From positions 1,324,501-1,388,500 of the forward strand of contig NZ_CP098360.1 in the NCBI RefSeq assembly GCF_030388245.1: a stretch of DNA of 64,000 bases, given 5' to 3'. Below are positions 41,827 through 52,432 of this stretch, piece after piece. This DNA comes from Paracoccus sp. TOH. Its GTDB lineage: Bacteria; Pseudomonadota; Alphaproteobacteria; Rhodobacterales; Rhodobacteraceae. Position 1 is the first letter of the stretch, and each line of letters starts with the position of its first letter. A model generated the notes under the pieces. It searched no databases. It was not told the origin of the DNA and saw only the letters and a list, made by a program, of their open reading frames with translations. A program made the translations under genes and the position numbers.

Positions 41827-42576
41827 GTGACGATCCATCAAGACTGGGAAAAGACCGACATCGCGCGGCTTGCCACATTGCCCCAGCCCGAGATGTCGTG
41901 GTTCAAGGGCGAGGCGCATGGACGCGACGTGGCGGCCATGCCGGTCTCGAAACGGCTTTTCGACATCGCGCTGGCGCTGATCCTGCTGGTGCCGCTGTCA
42001 GTCGTCATGGCGGCCTTCGCGCTGCTGCTGGTGGTGGTGCAGGGGCGGCCGATCTTCTACACCGCGCCGCGGATGATCGCGCCGGGCCGGTCCTTCACCC
42101 ATCTGAAGTTCCGCACCATGCTGCGCCAGGACGGCGATTTCGGCGTCACCGGCGCGCACAAGGCCTGGCGCATCACGCCGCTGGGCCATTTCATGCGCCG
42201 CACCCGCATCGACGAATTGCCGCAGCTTTTCAACATCCTGCGTGGCGACATGAGCTTCGTCGGCCCGCGTCCGACCATCCGCGAATACGTGGACCGCTAC
42301 CCGGTCGTCTATGGCCAGGTGCTGAAAAGCCGCCCCGGCGTCACCGGTCTGGCGACGCTGATCTATCACCGGCACGAGGACAAGATCCTGCGTCGCTGCG
42401 ACAGCGCCGAGGCGACCGAGGCCGCCTATGCGCAGCGCTGCCTGCCGACCAAGCTGAAGATCGACCTGATCTACCAGCGCAACCGCACCATCTGGCTGGA
42501 TCTGTGGATCCTGTGGCGCACGGTGCTGATCGTCGTCTACAAGGACGAGCGCCCGCGCCGCCGCGGCCGCGACTGA
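41827..42576 (+). CDS. Undecaprenyl-phosphate sugar transferase (ExoY-like)
   Basis: The 249-residue protein is a monotopic phosphoglycosyl transferase: a hydrophobic segment (about 45-70), then KFRTML, RIDELPQLFNILRGDMSFVG and GPRPTIREY, with the catalytic Asp-Glu pair in IDELPQ. It starts assembly of an exopolysaccharide or O-antigen unit by putting the first sugar phosphate on undecaprenyl phosphate at the inner membrane. The start is a GTG with GGGACGGA before it. The epimerase gene follows by 100 bases. Confidence 0.88.
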   Translation: MTIHQDWEKTDIARLATLPQPEMSWFKGEAHGRDVAAMPVSKRLFDIALALILLVPLSVVMAAFALLLVVVQGRPIFYTAPRMIAPGRSFTHLKFRTMLRQDGDFGVTGAHKAWRITPLGHFMRRTRIDELPQLFNILRGDMSFVGPRPTIREYVDRYPVVYGQVLKSRPGVTGLATLIYHRHEDKILRRCDSAEATEAAYAQRCLPTKLKIDLIYQRNRTIWLDLWILWRTVLIVVYKDERPRRRGRD

Positions 42577-42639
42577 TCCCGCCTCCTGCCGCCTTTTCGC
42601 GATCGGCGCCCTTACCCATCTGGTCCAAGCCCGCATTGC

Positions 42640-42667
42640 AGCGTAAGAGCTGACCTGAAAGCGTAAG
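42640..42667 (+). repeat. AGCGTAAG direct repeat before the epimerase gene
   Basis: AGCGTAAG occurs at 42640-42647 and again at 42660-42667, a 20-base period (about two helical turns), ending at the ribosome site of the epimerase gene. It could be a binding site for a dimeric regulator or a chance duplication; the second copy overlaps the ribosome site itself. Confidence 0.35.
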
Positions 42668-42676
42668 GGGAAGATC

Positions 42677-43624
42677 TTGCATCGAAAGATCCTGGTAACG
42701 GGCGGGGCAGGGTTCATCGGCAGCCATCTGGTCGAACGGCTTCTGGCCGCCGGCGACGAGGTGATCGTGCTCGACGACCTGTCGAGCGGCCGGCGCTGCA
42801 ATCTGCCCGCCGGCCTGCGGCTGGTTCCGGGCGACGTGCTGGACGCAGAGCTGCTGGGATCGCTGCTCGTCGGCGTGGATTGCGTCATACACCTGGCGGC
42901 GCGGGTCTCGGTGCAGCTTTGCATCACCGACTGGATGGCGGCGCACCGGGTCAATCTGGGCGGCACCATCGCTGTCCTGCAAGCCGCGCAGCGGGCGGGC
43001 AATGTGCCCGTGGTCTATGCCTCGACGGCGGCCGTCTACGGCAACCGTTCGGGCACCGATTGCCGCGAAACCGACCTGCCGCTGCCGATCTCGCCTTATG
43101 CCGCGGACAAGCTCGCCTGCGAGCATCAGGCCCGGGCCATGGCCGAGGTGCATGGCCTTGCCTCGGTGGGGCTGCGGTTCTTCAACGTCTATGGTCCGCG
43201 CCAGGATGCGGCCTCGCCCTATGCCGGGGTGATCTCGAAATTCTGCGCCAACCGGCTGGCGGACCGCCCGCACCTGATCTTTGGCGACGGGCTGCAAAGC
43301 CGTGACTTCATCTATGTCGCCGATGTGGTCGACGGGCTGCTGCGCGCCGCGGATCATGTCGCGGGTCAGGGCGGCGCCGAGGTCTTCAACCTGTGCACCG
43401 GCACCGAGACGACGCTGCTGGAGCTTGCGGCGCAGATCGACCGGGTGGCGGGGCGCGGGACAAGCGCGATCGACCATGCCCCGGCGCGCGGCGGCGACAT
43501 CCGCGCCTCGCGCGGCAATCCCGAGGCGGCGCGGGCCCGGCTGGGTTTCACCGCGCGCATCCAGGTTGCCGAAGGGCTGCTGCAGTTCTGGGCGGCTCAG
43601 GCGCCGAAGGGCCCCGGCGCGTAG
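42677..43624 (+). CDS. NAD-dependent sugar epimerase/dehydratase
   Basis: The 315-residue protein is an extended short-chain dehydrogenase: GGAGFIG at 9-15 for [11 protein letters not shown], and the catalytic YAADK in [12 protein letters not shown]. It most resembles UDP-glucose/UDP-N-acetylglucosamine 4-epimerases. With the adjacent sugar transferase it probably supplies a sugar for a surface polysaccharide. The start is TTG with AAGGGGAAG just upstream; the sequence HRKILVTGG begins directly after it. The last 28 bases overlap the convergent truA. Confidence 0.85.
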   Translation: MHRKILVTGGAGFIGSHLVERLLAAGDEVIVLDDLSSGRRCNLPAGLRLVPGDVLDAELLGSLLVGVDCVIHLAARVSVQLCITDWMAAHRVNLGGTIAVLQAAQRAGNVPVVYASTAAVYGNRSGTDCRETDLPLPISPYAADKLACEHQARAMAEVHGLASVGLRFFNVYGPRQDAASPYAGVISKFCANRLADRPHLIFGDGLQSRDFIYVADVVDGLLRAADHVAGQGGAEVFNLCTGTETTLLELAAQIDRVAGRGTSAIDHAPARGGDIRASRGNPEAARARLGFTARIQVAEGLLQFWAAQAPKGPGA

Positions 43625-44376
43625 CCCACGCCCGTCAGATACAGCCCCTGCGGCGGGCAGACCGGGCCGCAGGCGGCGCGGTCGCGCGCCTGCAGCGCCT
43701 CGGCCACGCGCGCGGGCGGCCATGCCCCGGCACCGACCCGTTCCAGCGTGCCGACGATCGAGCGGACCTGGTTGTGCAGGAAGGATCGCGCCCGCAGGTG
43801 AAAGCGGTATTCGCGGCCCTGCGGCACGGCCAGTTCCTCGATGCGGATCTCGTCCAGGGTCTTTACCGGGCTTTTCGACTGGCACATGGTCGAGCGGAAG
43901 CTGGTGAAGTCGTGCAGCCCGATCAGATGGGCGGCGCCGGCCCGCATCGCCCCGGCATCCAGCGGCTGCGACACCTGCCAGACCCGGCCGCGGTCATGGG
44001 TGGCGGGCGCGCGCCGCGCCAGCAGGCGGAAGGTATAGCGCCGCTCATGCGCCGAGAAGCGGGCGTGGAAATCCTCGGCCACCCGCGTCGCGGCAAGGAT
44101 GGCGACCGGGGCAGGCTTCAGGTGCCAGTTCAGCGCCTCGGACAGCCGGAACGGATCCCAGTCGCGGACCAGGTCGGCATGGGCGACCTGGCCGGTGGCA
44201 TGGACGCCGGCATCGGTGCGCCCCGCCGCGGCGATCCGGCTGCCTGCGGCGAAACCGGGATCGAGCCGGGCCAGCGCCGCCTCGACGGCGCCCTGCACGC
44301 TGGGCCGGTCGGCCTGGGCCTGCCAGCCGGCGAAGGGGCCGCCGTCATATTCGATCAGCAAGGCAAAACGGGGCAT
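43597..44376 (-). CDS. truA: tRNA pseudouridine synthase A
   Basis: The 259-residue enzyme makes pseudouridine at positions 38-40 of tRNA anticodon arms. The catalytic D55 lies in [14 protein letters not shown], and [14 protein letters not shown] and [13 protein letters not shown] are further family blocks. Full length. Its 3' end overlaps the epimerase gene tail to tail by 28 bases; the upstream XpaC-like gene ends 5 bases before its start. Confidence 0.94.
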   Translation of the reverse strand: MPRFALLIEYDGGPFAGWQAQADRPSVQGAVEAALARLDPGFAAGSRIAAAGRTDAGVHATGQVAHADLVRDWDPFRLSEALNWHLKPAPVAILAATRVAEDFHARFSAHERRYTFRLLARRAPATHDRGRVWQVSQPLDAGAMRAGAAHLIGLHDFTSFRSTMCQSKSPVKTLDEIRIEELAVPQGREYRFHLRARSFLHNQVRSIVGTLERVGAGAWPPARVAEALQARDRAACGPVCPPQGLYLTGVGYAPGPFGA

Positions 44377-44381
44377 GTCTC

Positions 44382-45368
44382 TCAGCGGCGCTGCTTGTCC
44401 GCGTCGCGCGGGATCAGCAGGTCGTCCATGGTCATCGGTCGCTGCAACTCGGCAGGGTCCGATGCGGGGTCGGGCAGGGTGGCGGCGGGGCGCAGCCCCT
44501 CGCGCGCCAGGCGGTCGCGCAGCACGCTGATCTCGATGTCGAGGTCGGTGCGCCCGCCCTCGAGCAGCCTGGCGCTGCGGGCGGCAAATTCGGTTTCCAG
44601 GTCGTCGAGCAGGGTTTCGTAATCCTGCCGCGCCCGCGGGTCGCGGGACTGGGCGTAGAGATCGGCGAATTTCACCGTCGCGTCGCGGGCGCCCTGCAGA
44701 TAGACGCCCAGATAGCGGCGCAGGGCGCCGATATTGTCGGGATTGTCCTCGACATGGCCGAAAAGCTCGCGCGCGGTGGCGGCGAACAGGCCGACCCGGG
44801 CCTCGAGCCGGCGGTCGCCGGTGCGCAGGATGGCGTCCTGCATGGCCTTGAGATGCGCCTCGCCCTCGGTGACGATGCGCTGGGCGCGGTCCTGCTGCAC
44901 GCCGTCGATGCCTTCCATGCCCTTGTCGCGCAGGGGATCGGTGCCGAAGGCCAGCCAGTGCAGCACCGCGCCGGCGACGCCGATCACCCCGGCGCCGGCC
45001 TCGGCCCCCGGCACATAGGCGCCGACGGCAAGGCCGAGCCCGGTCAGGATGCCGCCGAACAGCTTGCGCGGGATCGCCGGACGGCGGGCGACGCGGCGGG
45101 CGTCATAGGCGGCCTCGGCCTGCAGCCCCTCGCGGGTCATCCACATGCCCGAGGCGAGGCTGCCGAAGCCGATGAGCTGCAGCGCGAGGCCGGTCGGATC
45201 CTGCCAGAAGGCGCTGATCAGCAGCGGCGTCGCCATGATCGTGACCCAGCGGGTGCGCGATTCCAGCGGGTGCCGGACCTCGCCCGGCGCCGGGCGCGCG
45301 GGCGGGCGCGGGTCGGTTCCGTCCAGCCGGGGCTGCGGCGAGAAGCGGCCGCCGAAACGCCTTGCCAT
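44382..45368 (-). CDS. XpaC-like protein (5-bromo-4-chloroindolyl phosphate hydrolysis family)
   Basis: The 328-residue protein has a basic N-terminus, two hydrophobic segments (about 57-72 and 105-137) and a long helical C-terminal region with [22 protein letters not shown] and [14 protein letters not shown], resembling the XpaC family. Despite the family name, phosphatase activity is doubtful. XpaC homologues often neighbour telA-type genes, but none is here. A ribosome site AAGGGGG precedes the ATG and overlaps the region just after the stop of the 27-residue ORF upstream. Confidence 0.75.
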   Translation of the reverse strand: MARRFGGRFSPQPRLDGTDPRPPARPAPGEVRHPLESRTRWVTIMATPLLISAFWQDPTGLALQLIGFGSLASGMWMTREGLQAEAAYDARRVARRPAIPRKLFGGILTGLGLAVGAYVPGAEAGAGVIGVAGAVLHWLAFGTDPLRDKGMEGIDGVQQDRAQRIVTEGEAHLKAMQDAILRTGDRRLEARVGLFAATARELFGHVEDNPDNIGALRRYLGVYLQGARDATVKFADLYAQSRDPRARQDYETLLDDLETEFAARSARLLEGGRTDLDIEISVLRDRLAREGLRPAATLPDPASDPAELQRPMTMDDLLIPRDADKQRR

Positions 45369-45380
45369 CGCTGCCCCCTT

Positions 45381-45464
45381 TCAGCCCGCGCCCACGAAGG
45401 AGGCGTAGAGCGTCAGGCCCATCAGCAGGAAGAAGGACAGGCGCTGCATGGCTTTCTGGGACAT
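45381..45464 (-). CDS. 27-residue membrane peptide upstream of the XpaC-like gene
   Basis: The ORF encodes MSQKAMQRL, then a hydrophobic stretch SFFLLMGLTLYASFVGAG that can span a membrane once. AAAGGAAG lies 5 bases before the ATG. The stop is 12 bases before the ATG of the XpaC-like gene, so both are probably on one transcript and coupled. No family is recognisable at this length. The case rests on the ribosome site, the composition and the position. Confidence 0.65.
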   Translation of the reverse strand: MSQKAMQRLSFFLLMGLTLYASFVGAG

Positions 45465-45812
45465 GGGCTTCCTTTCGGTGCGTCGGGCTTTGGGTTCGGC
45501 GGAGGATCCGCAGGGGATTTGCCCGCAGGATATAGGGCTTGCCGGCCGCGAACGGAAGGGCGGGGGCGCGAGGGCTCTGCCCCCCGGCCTGATGCGCCCC
45601 GAGGCGGGACGCATCAGGCGCTCCCCCCGGGGTATTTGGGAAACGGCGAAAGCCGGTTCCGGGCCGGAGCGGATGCAAGCGGGGCAGGCCGGAGCGGGTG
45701 ATGCGACGCGCCCTGGTTTCGACCACCGCAAACGAAGGGCGCAGAAAACCGCGGAGGCGTTCCCCGACCGCTTGCCCGGCGCCCCGAATTTCTTGCGATT
45801 TGCCTGGAATCA
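45465..45812. other. Intergenic region between the 27-aa ORF and tRNA-Gly
   Basis: This 348-base stretch holds no convincing gene. It contains a 10-bp perfect hairpin (45587-45619), the third copy of the dispersed repeat (45631-45650), and an imperfect larger hairpin with arms GCGCCC (45708-45713) and GGGCGC (45737-45742) enclosing TGGT-TTCG-ACCA. The promoter of the leftward 27-aa/XpaC operon should lie here, but I could not choose one. Confidence 0.6.
45587..45655 (+). repeat. Dispersed GGGTATTTG repeat, copy 3, with hairpin
   Basis: GCCTGATGCG (45587-45596) pairs perfectly with CGCATCAGGC (45610-45619) over 10 bp with a 13-base loop; GCTCCCCCCG and then the repeat core GGGGTATTTGGGAAACGGCG (45630-45649) follow. 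This copy shows the longer form of the element: a GC hairpin on the GGGTATTTG side. Confidence 0.75.
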
Positions 45813-45886
45813 TGGAGCGGGTGATGGGAATCGAACCCACGTATTCAGCTTGGAAGGCTGCTGCTCTACCATTGAGCTACACCCGC
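45813..45886 (-). tRNA. tRNA-Gly (anticodon TCC)
   Basis: The minus strand folds as a 74-base tRNA including the encoded CCA: acceptor GCGGGTG / CACCCGC, D arm GCTC..GAGC, anticodon loop CTTCCAA with TCC at 34-36, T arm GTGGG TTCGATT CCCAT, discriminator T. The sequence closely follows bacterial tRNA-Gly(TCC), which reads GGA and GGG. The top anticodon-stem pair is a G-A mismatch. It stands alone, upstream of nothing on its strand for 340 bases. Confidence 0.97.
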
Positions 45887-45972
45887 GTCGCGCCCTTCTA
45901 TAGGGGCTGGCGGGGCGTCGCGCAAGCGTCGCGCGCTTGACGCCTGCGGGGCGGCGGGGCAAGCAGGGCGGC

Positions 45973-47421
45973 ATGATCGATATCCGTCCCGTGGCCAATA
46001 TCGTCGGCAAGGTCGTCGTCACGCTGGGGGCGGCGATGGCGCTGCCGATGCTGGTCGACTGGTGGCATGGCGACCCGCACTGGCTGATCTTCCTGGAATG
46101 CGGCATCCTGACCATGCTGGGCGGCGGGCTGGTGGCGCTGTCGACGCGGCAGGCCGACAAGTCGCTGACCATCCAGCAGGTGTTCCTGCTGACCGCGATG
46201 CTGTGGCTGGTGGTGCCGGTGGCGGGCGCGCTGCCCTTCATCCTGGGGGCGCCGCAGGTCGGCTTCACCGACGCCTATTTCGAGGCCATGTCGGGCCTGA
46301 CCACCACCGGCACCACGGCCTTTCCCGATCTGGACGGGCTGCCCAAGGGCACCAACCTGTGGCGCGCCTTCCTGAACTGGTCCGGGGGGCTGGGGATCAT
46401 CGTGGTCGCCATGATCTTCCTGCCGGTGATGAAGGTCGGCGGCATGCAGTTCTTCCGCTCGGAGGGCTTCGACACGCTGGGCAAGATCCTGCCCCGCGCC
46501 TTCGACATCGCCCGCGAGATGACCGGCGTCTACATCGCCATGACCGGGCTGTGCATGGTGGTCTACATCCTGCTGGGCATGAAGGGCTTCGACGCGCTGG
46601 TGCTGGCCCTGTCCACCTGCTCGACCGGCGGGTTTTCCAATTACGACGCCAGCTTCGCGCCCTTCATCGGGCCGGCGGAATATGCGGCGTCCTTCTTCAT
46701 GATCCTGGCCTCGATTCCCTTCATCCGCATGGTGCAGCTGATCCGTGGCTCGGCCGAGCCGATCTGGAACGACACCCAGATCCGGGCCTATCTGCGCTGG
46801 ACCTTCTATGCCATCGCGGTGATCGTGCTTTATCGGCTGTTGTGGCTCGAGACGCAGAATCCGTTCGACGTGATCCGCGAGACCGTCTTCAACGTGATCT
46901 CGACCTTTTCCGGCACCGGCTTCGCCTCGACCGACATGACGCAATGGGGGCATTTCCCGCTGGTCATCCTGATCATCGTCGGGCTGATCGGCGGCTGCAC
47001 CGGCTCGACCTCGTGCTCGGTCAAGGTGTTCCGCTATCTGGTGCTGTTCCAGGCGGTCAAGGCGCAGCTGCGGCGGATGCAGTCGCCGCACCGGGTCTTC
47101 CCGCTGCTTTACGGCGGCCGACCGCTGGAGGAGGACGTGGTCGATTCGGTCATGGCCTTCTTCACCCTGTTCATCCTGTCCTTCGGCCTGCTGATCGTCG
47201 GGCTGGCGCTGACCGGGCTGCATTCGCGCACGGCGCTGACCGCGGCCTGGACCGCCATCGCCAATGTCGGCGTGGTCTGGGGGCCGGAGCTGACGCCCAG
47301 CGGTGCGGTGACGGATTTCCCCACCGCCGCGAAATGGCTGATGACCTTCGGCATGTATCTGGGCCGGCTCGAGCTGATCTCGGTGCTGGTGCTGTTCCTG
47401 CCGCGGTTCTGGCGCGCCTAG
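45973..47421 (+). CDS. trkH: TrkH-family potassium uptake protein
   Basis: The 482-residue membrane protein has the four-fold pore architecture of TrkH: selectivity-filter loops TTTGTTAFPDLD (first), STCSTGGFSNYD (second), FSGTGFASTDM (third) and the last in AIANVGVVWGP. It moves K+ inward, normally gated by cytoplasmic TrkA, which is not in the window. It ends 6 bases before the convergent peptidoglycan-binding protein gene. Confidence 0.92.
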   Translation: MIDIRPVANIVGKVVVTLGAAMALPMLVDWWHGDPHWLIFLECGILTMLGGGLVALSTRQADKSLTIQQVFLLTAMLWLVVPVAGALPFILGAPQVGFTDAYFEAMSGLTTTGTTAFPDLDGLPKGTNLWRAFLNWSGGLGIIVVAMIFLPVMKVGGMQFFRSEGFDTLGKILPRAFDIAREMTGVYIAMTGLCMVVYILLGMKGFDALVLALSTCSTGGFSNYDASFAPFIGPAEYAASFFMILASIPFIRMVQLIRGSAEPIWNDTQIRAYLRWTFYAIAVIVLYRLLWLETQNPFDVIRETVFNVISTFSGTGFASTDMTQWGHFPLVILIIVGLIGGCTGSTSCSVKVFRYLVLFQAVKAQLRRMQSPHRVFPLLYGGRPLEEDVVDSVMAFFTLFILSFGLLIVGLALTGLHSRTALTAAWTAIANVGVVWGPELTPSGAVTDFPTAAKWLMTFGMYLGRLELISVLVLFLPRFWRA

Positions 47422-47427
47422 TTCCGG

Positions 47428-48852
47428 CTAGTCCTGCGCCACGGCCGGGGCGATGGCCGGGGTCTCGGGCCGGGTCTCGCCGGCGCCGGGGGCGAAGCGG
47501 CTCAGATTGTCCGAGATCTCGGCCGCCAGCCGGTGCTGGTCCTCGGGGTCCGAGATCGGCCAGATCAGCACGAAGCCCTGCACGCGGCCGTCCACCACCC
47601 GGCCCTCGGCATGGCCGATATGGGTCTGGTTGCGCCCGTCCAGCGTGACGCTGCCGCGTTCCACCCTGCGCTCGGGCGCCGGCACCCAGCCAAGCGCGGT
47701 GACCAGGCCGGCAAGGTCCAGCATCTCTTGCCGGCCGCCGGGCTGGCTGAACAGGATCAGCGCCGCGCCCGAGCCTTCCTTCGGCCCATAGATCGACAGC
47801 GCCCGCTCGGCGCGGTCGAATTGCAGCTTGTCCATCGGCGCCGGCAGCGCCAGCCCGGTATGGCTGTCCCGAAGCGCGGTCAGGCCCATCTCGGCGCGCC
47901 AGGCCTCGCGCCGCCGGATCAGCTCGGCCATGGCGGTGGCGGTGTCGGGCGAGGCGCGCAGGCGCACGATCTCCTCGGCGATGGCGGCGCGGGTCTTGGG
48001 GCCGTCCTTGCCGTCGATGCCGCCGTCGTAATGGCCCGCCCAACGCAGGGCGCGCTGAATGTCCTCGAGCGGCGGCATGGCCGCCGGGGTGGCGTCCGGG
48101 GCAGGGGGGGCGCCCAGCTCCGGCACCTTGCCGATGATCGCGATCTCGCCCATGTCCTCGGCGGCCGATAGGAATGCGTCCCTGGGCACGGCGCCGGCGG
48201 CCTTGAACGCCTTCAACCAGGCGGTGCCGGTCGCCTCGTCCAGCGGGCCGAAGGCGATGGCCGAACGGCCGTTGGGCAGGGTCCAGAGCCCGGCTTCGGG
48301 CAGGGTCTCGCGCCATTTCGCCAGCAGCTCCTCGGCACGGGCCCGGTCGGTGCTGGATTCGAGGCGCAGGAAGAATTGCGCCGGCGCGGGTTCGGCGGCG
48401 GGGGCCGGCTCGGCTGCCGCGGTTTCGGGTTCGGCCGCAGCCGCATCCGCAGTCGCCGGCTGACCCGCGCCCTGCGGGAAGGTCGAGGCATTGCCGGTCG
48501 CCGTCTCGGGCGCTGCCGGCGCGGCAGGCGCCGCCGCGGCCGCCGGGGTCAGATCGCGGCCCGCCGCGGCGGCCAGGAAGCTGTCGCCCGGCACCTTGCG
48601 TTCCTGTTTCAGTTGCTCCAGCCGCGCCGCCGCCTCGTCGCGCGGCATCGGACCAAGCGCGATGCCGACCCAGCCATCGGCCAGCGGGAAGGTCACGACA
48701 TCGGAGAATTGCGCCCCCCAGCCTTCGGCACTGGCGCGAGCGGCTTCGGCGCCGCGCTTGGCCTCGATGCGGATCACCACATCCTCGGCCTGCGCCGCCG
48801 GGGCAAGAGCCAGCGGCAGAGCCGCGCCGATGACGAATGCAAAGCGCCGCAT
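47428..48852 (-). CDS. Secreted SPOR/peptidoglycan-binding-like protein
   Basis: The 474-residue protein has a signal peptide (about 1-23, APAAQA) and two SPOR-like repeats (about 25-95 and 155-235), each with a WG/LW..G strand and RAE/EAAARLE helix, joined by a long Ala/Pro/Glu-rich linker. Next comes a peptidoglycan-binding-type helix bundle around IQRALRWAGHYDGGIDGKDG (near 265-285) and a C-terminal domain of about 150 residues that I do not recognise. It is probably a periplasmic cell-envelope protein. The start at 48852 has GAGGG at 8 bases; an ATG at 48858 is too close to it. Confidence 0.72.
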   Translation of the reverse strand: MRRFAFVIGAALPLALAPAAQAEDVVIRIEAKRGAEAARASAEGWGAQFSDVVTFPLADGWVGIALGPMPRDEAAARLEQLKQERKVPGDSFLAAAAGRDLTPAAAAAPAAPAAPETATGNASTFPQGAGQPATADAAAAEPETAAAEPAPAAEPAPAQFFLRLESSTDRARAEELLAKWRETLPEAGLWTLPNGRSAIAFGPLDEATGTAWLKAFKAAGAVPRDAFLSAAEDMGEIAIIGKVPELGAPPAPDATPAAMPPLEDIQRALRWAGHYDGGIDGKDGPKTRAAIAEEIVRLRASPDTATAMAELIRRREAWRAEMGLTALRDSHTGLALPAPMDKLQFDRAERALSIYGPKEGSGAALILFSQPGGRQEMLDLAGLVTALGWVPAPERRVERGSVTLDGRNQTHIGHAEGRVVDGRVQGFVLIWPISDPEDQHRLAAEISDNLSRFAPGAGETRPETPAIAPAVAQD

Positions 48853-48940
48853 GGGCATGTCCCTCTTACATTGACCCTGCGCCGCCCTCTGCCTAGAAGG
48901 CGGCAGACATTTCCTGCCAGTTATGCCGAAGGAAGCCCCG

Positions 48941-49903
<963 letters not shown>

Positions 49904-49907
49904 CACG

Positions 49908-50369
49908 GTGAGCGGCAAGGTCATCGCCATCTTCTTCGCGGTGCTGGCGCTGGTCGCCGGCATCGGCATGTATTACCTGCAGGTCTATCACTATTATCGC
50001 GAGGTCGAGGAGCCGCCGCGCAGCATCGCCCTGGCCGGCGGGCCGGTGCTGCCGGTTTCGGACTATCGCGGCATCTATTCGGTCAGCTCGCCGCTGGCCG
50101 ACCGCGCCTGCTTCACCACCGACCCGGCGGCGGCGACTGGCGCGCAGGTCTATGCCACGCCGACGCCGCTGATCCCGCCGCGCTGGTTTCGCTGCTTCGA
50201 CCCTGCCGCGCTGACCGAAGACCTGGCTGCCGGCCGGGCCACCGCCTATCTGGCGCAGCACGACGTGGCGCCCAAGATCGACAATGTCATCGCCGTCTAT
50301 CCCGACGGGCGTGCCTATGAATGGCATCAACTGAACGAAGAAGCCGAAGAGAAAAGGACCATCGACTGA
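49908..50369 (+). CDS. Small membrane protein between glyQ and glyS (DUF6446-like)
   Basis: The 153-residue protein has one N-terminal transmembrane segment (about 4-26) and a periplasmic domain of about 125 residues with two cysteines (RACFTT, FRCFDP). I associate it with DUF6446, a family of Rhodobacterales proteins of unknown function found at this locus; this is from memory and not checked. The start is a GTG 4 bases after the glyQ stop; its own stop shares a base with the glyS ATG (TGATG), so it is locked into translation of both synthetase subunits. Confidence 0.75.
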   Translation: MSGKVIAIFFAVLALVAGIGMYYLQVYHYYREVEEPPRSIALAGGPVLPVSDYRGIYSVSSPLADRACFTTDPAAATGAQVYATPTPLIPPRWFRCFDPAALTEDLAAGRATAYLAQHDVAPKIDNVIAVYPDGRAYEWHQLNEEAEEKRTID

Positions 50370-52426
50370 TGCCCGATTTGCTGATCGAACTCTTTTCGGA
50401 AGAAATCCCGGCCCGGATGCAGGCCCGCGCCCGCGAGGACCTGAAGAAACTGGTCACCGACGGGCTGGTCGAGGCCGGCCTGACCTATCAATCCGCCGGT
50501 GCCTTTTCGACCCCCCGCCGCCTGGCGCTGGCCGTCGAGGGCCTGACCGCCCATAGCCCCACCACGCGCGAGGAGCGCAAGGGCCCGCGCACCGATGCGC
50601 CCGCGGCGGCGCTCGAAGGCTTCCTGCGCTCGACCGGACTGACGCGCGAGCAGCTGGAAGCGCGCGACGACAAGAAGGGCCAGGTCTGGTTCGCCAGCAT
50701 CACCAAGCCCGGGCGCCCCGCCGCCGAGATCGTGGCCGAGGTGCTGGAAACCGCCATCCGCACCTTCCCCTGGCCCAAGTCGATGCGCTGGGGCGCGGGC
50801 AGCCTGCGCTGGGTGCGGCCGCTGCACTCGATCCTCTGCCTGCTCTCGGACGAAACCGGCGCCAATGCCGTGCCGCTGGAAATCGAGGGCATTCGCGCCG
50901 GCGCCACCACCCGCGGCCACCGCTTCATGGCCCCCGACGCCTTCACCGTCTCGGGTTTCGAGGATTACGCCGCGAAACTGCGCCGCGCCCGCGTCATGCT
51001 GGACCCTGCCGAGCGCGAGGCGGCGATCCGGCAGGAAGCCGCCAACCTCGCCTTCGCCCGCGGCTGGGAGATCGTGCCGGACGAAGGGCTGCTCTCCGAG
51101 GTCGCCGGTCTGGTCGAATGGCCGGTGGCCCTGATGGGCGCCATCGAGGACCGTTTCCTGACGCTGCCGCCCGAGGTGCTGCAAACCTCGATGAAAGAGC
51201 ACCAGAAATTCTTCTCGGCCCGCAACCCCAAGACCGGCCGCATCGAGGGCTTCGTGACGGTCGCGAATATCGAGACCCCGGACCATGGCGAGACGATCCT
51301 GAAGGGCAACCAGCGCGTGCTGGCCGCCCGCCTGTCCGACGCCGCCTTCTTCTGGGAAAACGACCTGCGCGAGGCGCGCGCCGGCATGGCCGACTGGGCC
51401 GAGGGGCTGGCCCACGTCACCTTCCAGAGCAAACTCGGCTCGCAAGCCGACCGCATCGCCCGCATCGCGGCCTTGGCGCGCGAGATCGCGCCGCTGGTCG
51501 GCGCCGATGCCGGCCGGGCCGAGGAAGCCGCCCGGATCGCCAAGCTCGACCTGCGCTCGGCCATGGTCGGCGAGTTCCCCGAGCTGCAAGGCACTATGGG
51601 TCGCTATTACGCGCTCGAGGCGGGCAAGGACGCGGCGGTGGCCGACGCCGCCCGCGACCATTACTCGCCGCTGGGGCCATCCGATGCCGTGCCCACGGCG
51701 CCGGTTTCGGTGGCGGTGGCGCTGGCCGACAAGCTCGACACGCTGACCGGCTTCTGGGCCATCGACGAAAAGCCCACCGGCTCGAAAGACCCCTTCGCGC
51801 TGCGCCGCGCCGCGCTGGGGGTGATCCGGCTGGTGCTGGGGAACGGGGTGCGCGCCAGTCTCGCCCGGACCATCGGCAAGGCCTATCCGGGCGCCGATGC
51901 CGCCGATCTTCTCGCCTTCTTCCACGACCGCCTGAAAGTCTTCCTCAAGGAACAGGGCATCCGCCACGACATCATCGACGCCGTGCTGGCCATGCCCGGC
52001 AACGACGACCTGGTGCTGCTGGTCAACCGCGCCACCGCCCTCAACGACGTGCTCAAGACCGGGGACGGCACCAACCTGCTGCAAGGACTCAAGCGCGCCG
52101 GCAATATCCTGACCCAGGCCGAGGAAAAGGACGGCGTCGAATACAGCTTCGGCGCCGACCCGAAATTCGCCGAGACCGACGCCGAACGCGCCCTGTTCGC
52201 CGCCCTCGACCAGGCCGAGCCCGCGATCCGCGAGGCCGTGCGGCTCGAGGATTTCCCGGCCGCGACCCAGGGCATCGCCAGCCTGCGCGCGCCCATCGAC
52301 GCCTTCTTCGAGACGGTGCAGATCAACACCGACAACCAGATCACCCGCCGCAACCGGCTGAACCTGCTGTCTCGGATCCGCGAAGCCGGCCGGCTGATCG
52401 CGGATTTCGGCCGCATCGAGGGCTGA
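50369..52426 (+). CDS. glyS: Glycyl-tRNA synthetase beta subunit
   Basis: The 685-residue beta subunit begins MPDLLIELFSEEIPARMQ, the family signature, and contains VPLEIEGIRAGATTRGHRF-type blocks (EGIRAGATTRGHRFM), EHQKFFS and an HD-like region with FALRRAALGVIRL near 475. It holds the tRNA-binding part of the heterotetramer. The ATG at 50369 overlaps the stop of the preceding small gene by one base; the frame upstream is not used. Confidence 0.95.
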   Translation: MPDLLIELFSEEIPARMQARAREDLKKLVTDGLVEAGLTYQSAGAFSTPRRLALAVEGLTAHSPTTREERKGPRTDAPAAALEGFLRSTGLTREQLEARDDKKGQVWFASITKPGRPAAEIVAEVLETAIRTFPWPKSMRWGAGSLRWVRPLHSILCLLSDETGANAVPLEIEGIRAGATTRGHRFMAPDAFTVSGFEDYAAKLRRARVMLDPAEREAAIRQEAANLAFARGWEIVPDEGLLSEVAGLVEWPVALMGAIEDRFLTLPPEVLQTSMKEHQKFFSARNPKTGRIEGFVTVANIETPDHGETILKGNQRVLAARLSDAAFFWENDLREARAGMADWAEGLAHVTFQSKLGSQADRIARIAALAREIAPLVGADAGRAEEAARIAKLDLRSAMVGEFPELQGTMGRYYALEAGKDAAVADAARDHYSPLGPSDAVPTAPVSVAVALADKLDTLTGFWAIDEKPTGSKDPFALRRAALGVIRLVLGNGVRASLARTIGKAYPGADAADLLAFFHDRLKVFLKEQGIRHDIIDAVLAMPGNDDLVLLVNRATALNDVLKTGDGTNLLQGLKRAGNILTQAEEKDGVEYSFGADPKFAETDAERALFAALDQAEPAIREAVRLEDFPAATQGIASLRAPIDAFFETVQINTDNQITRRNRLNLLSRIREAGRLIADFGRIEG

Positions 52427-52432
52427 CCGGCC

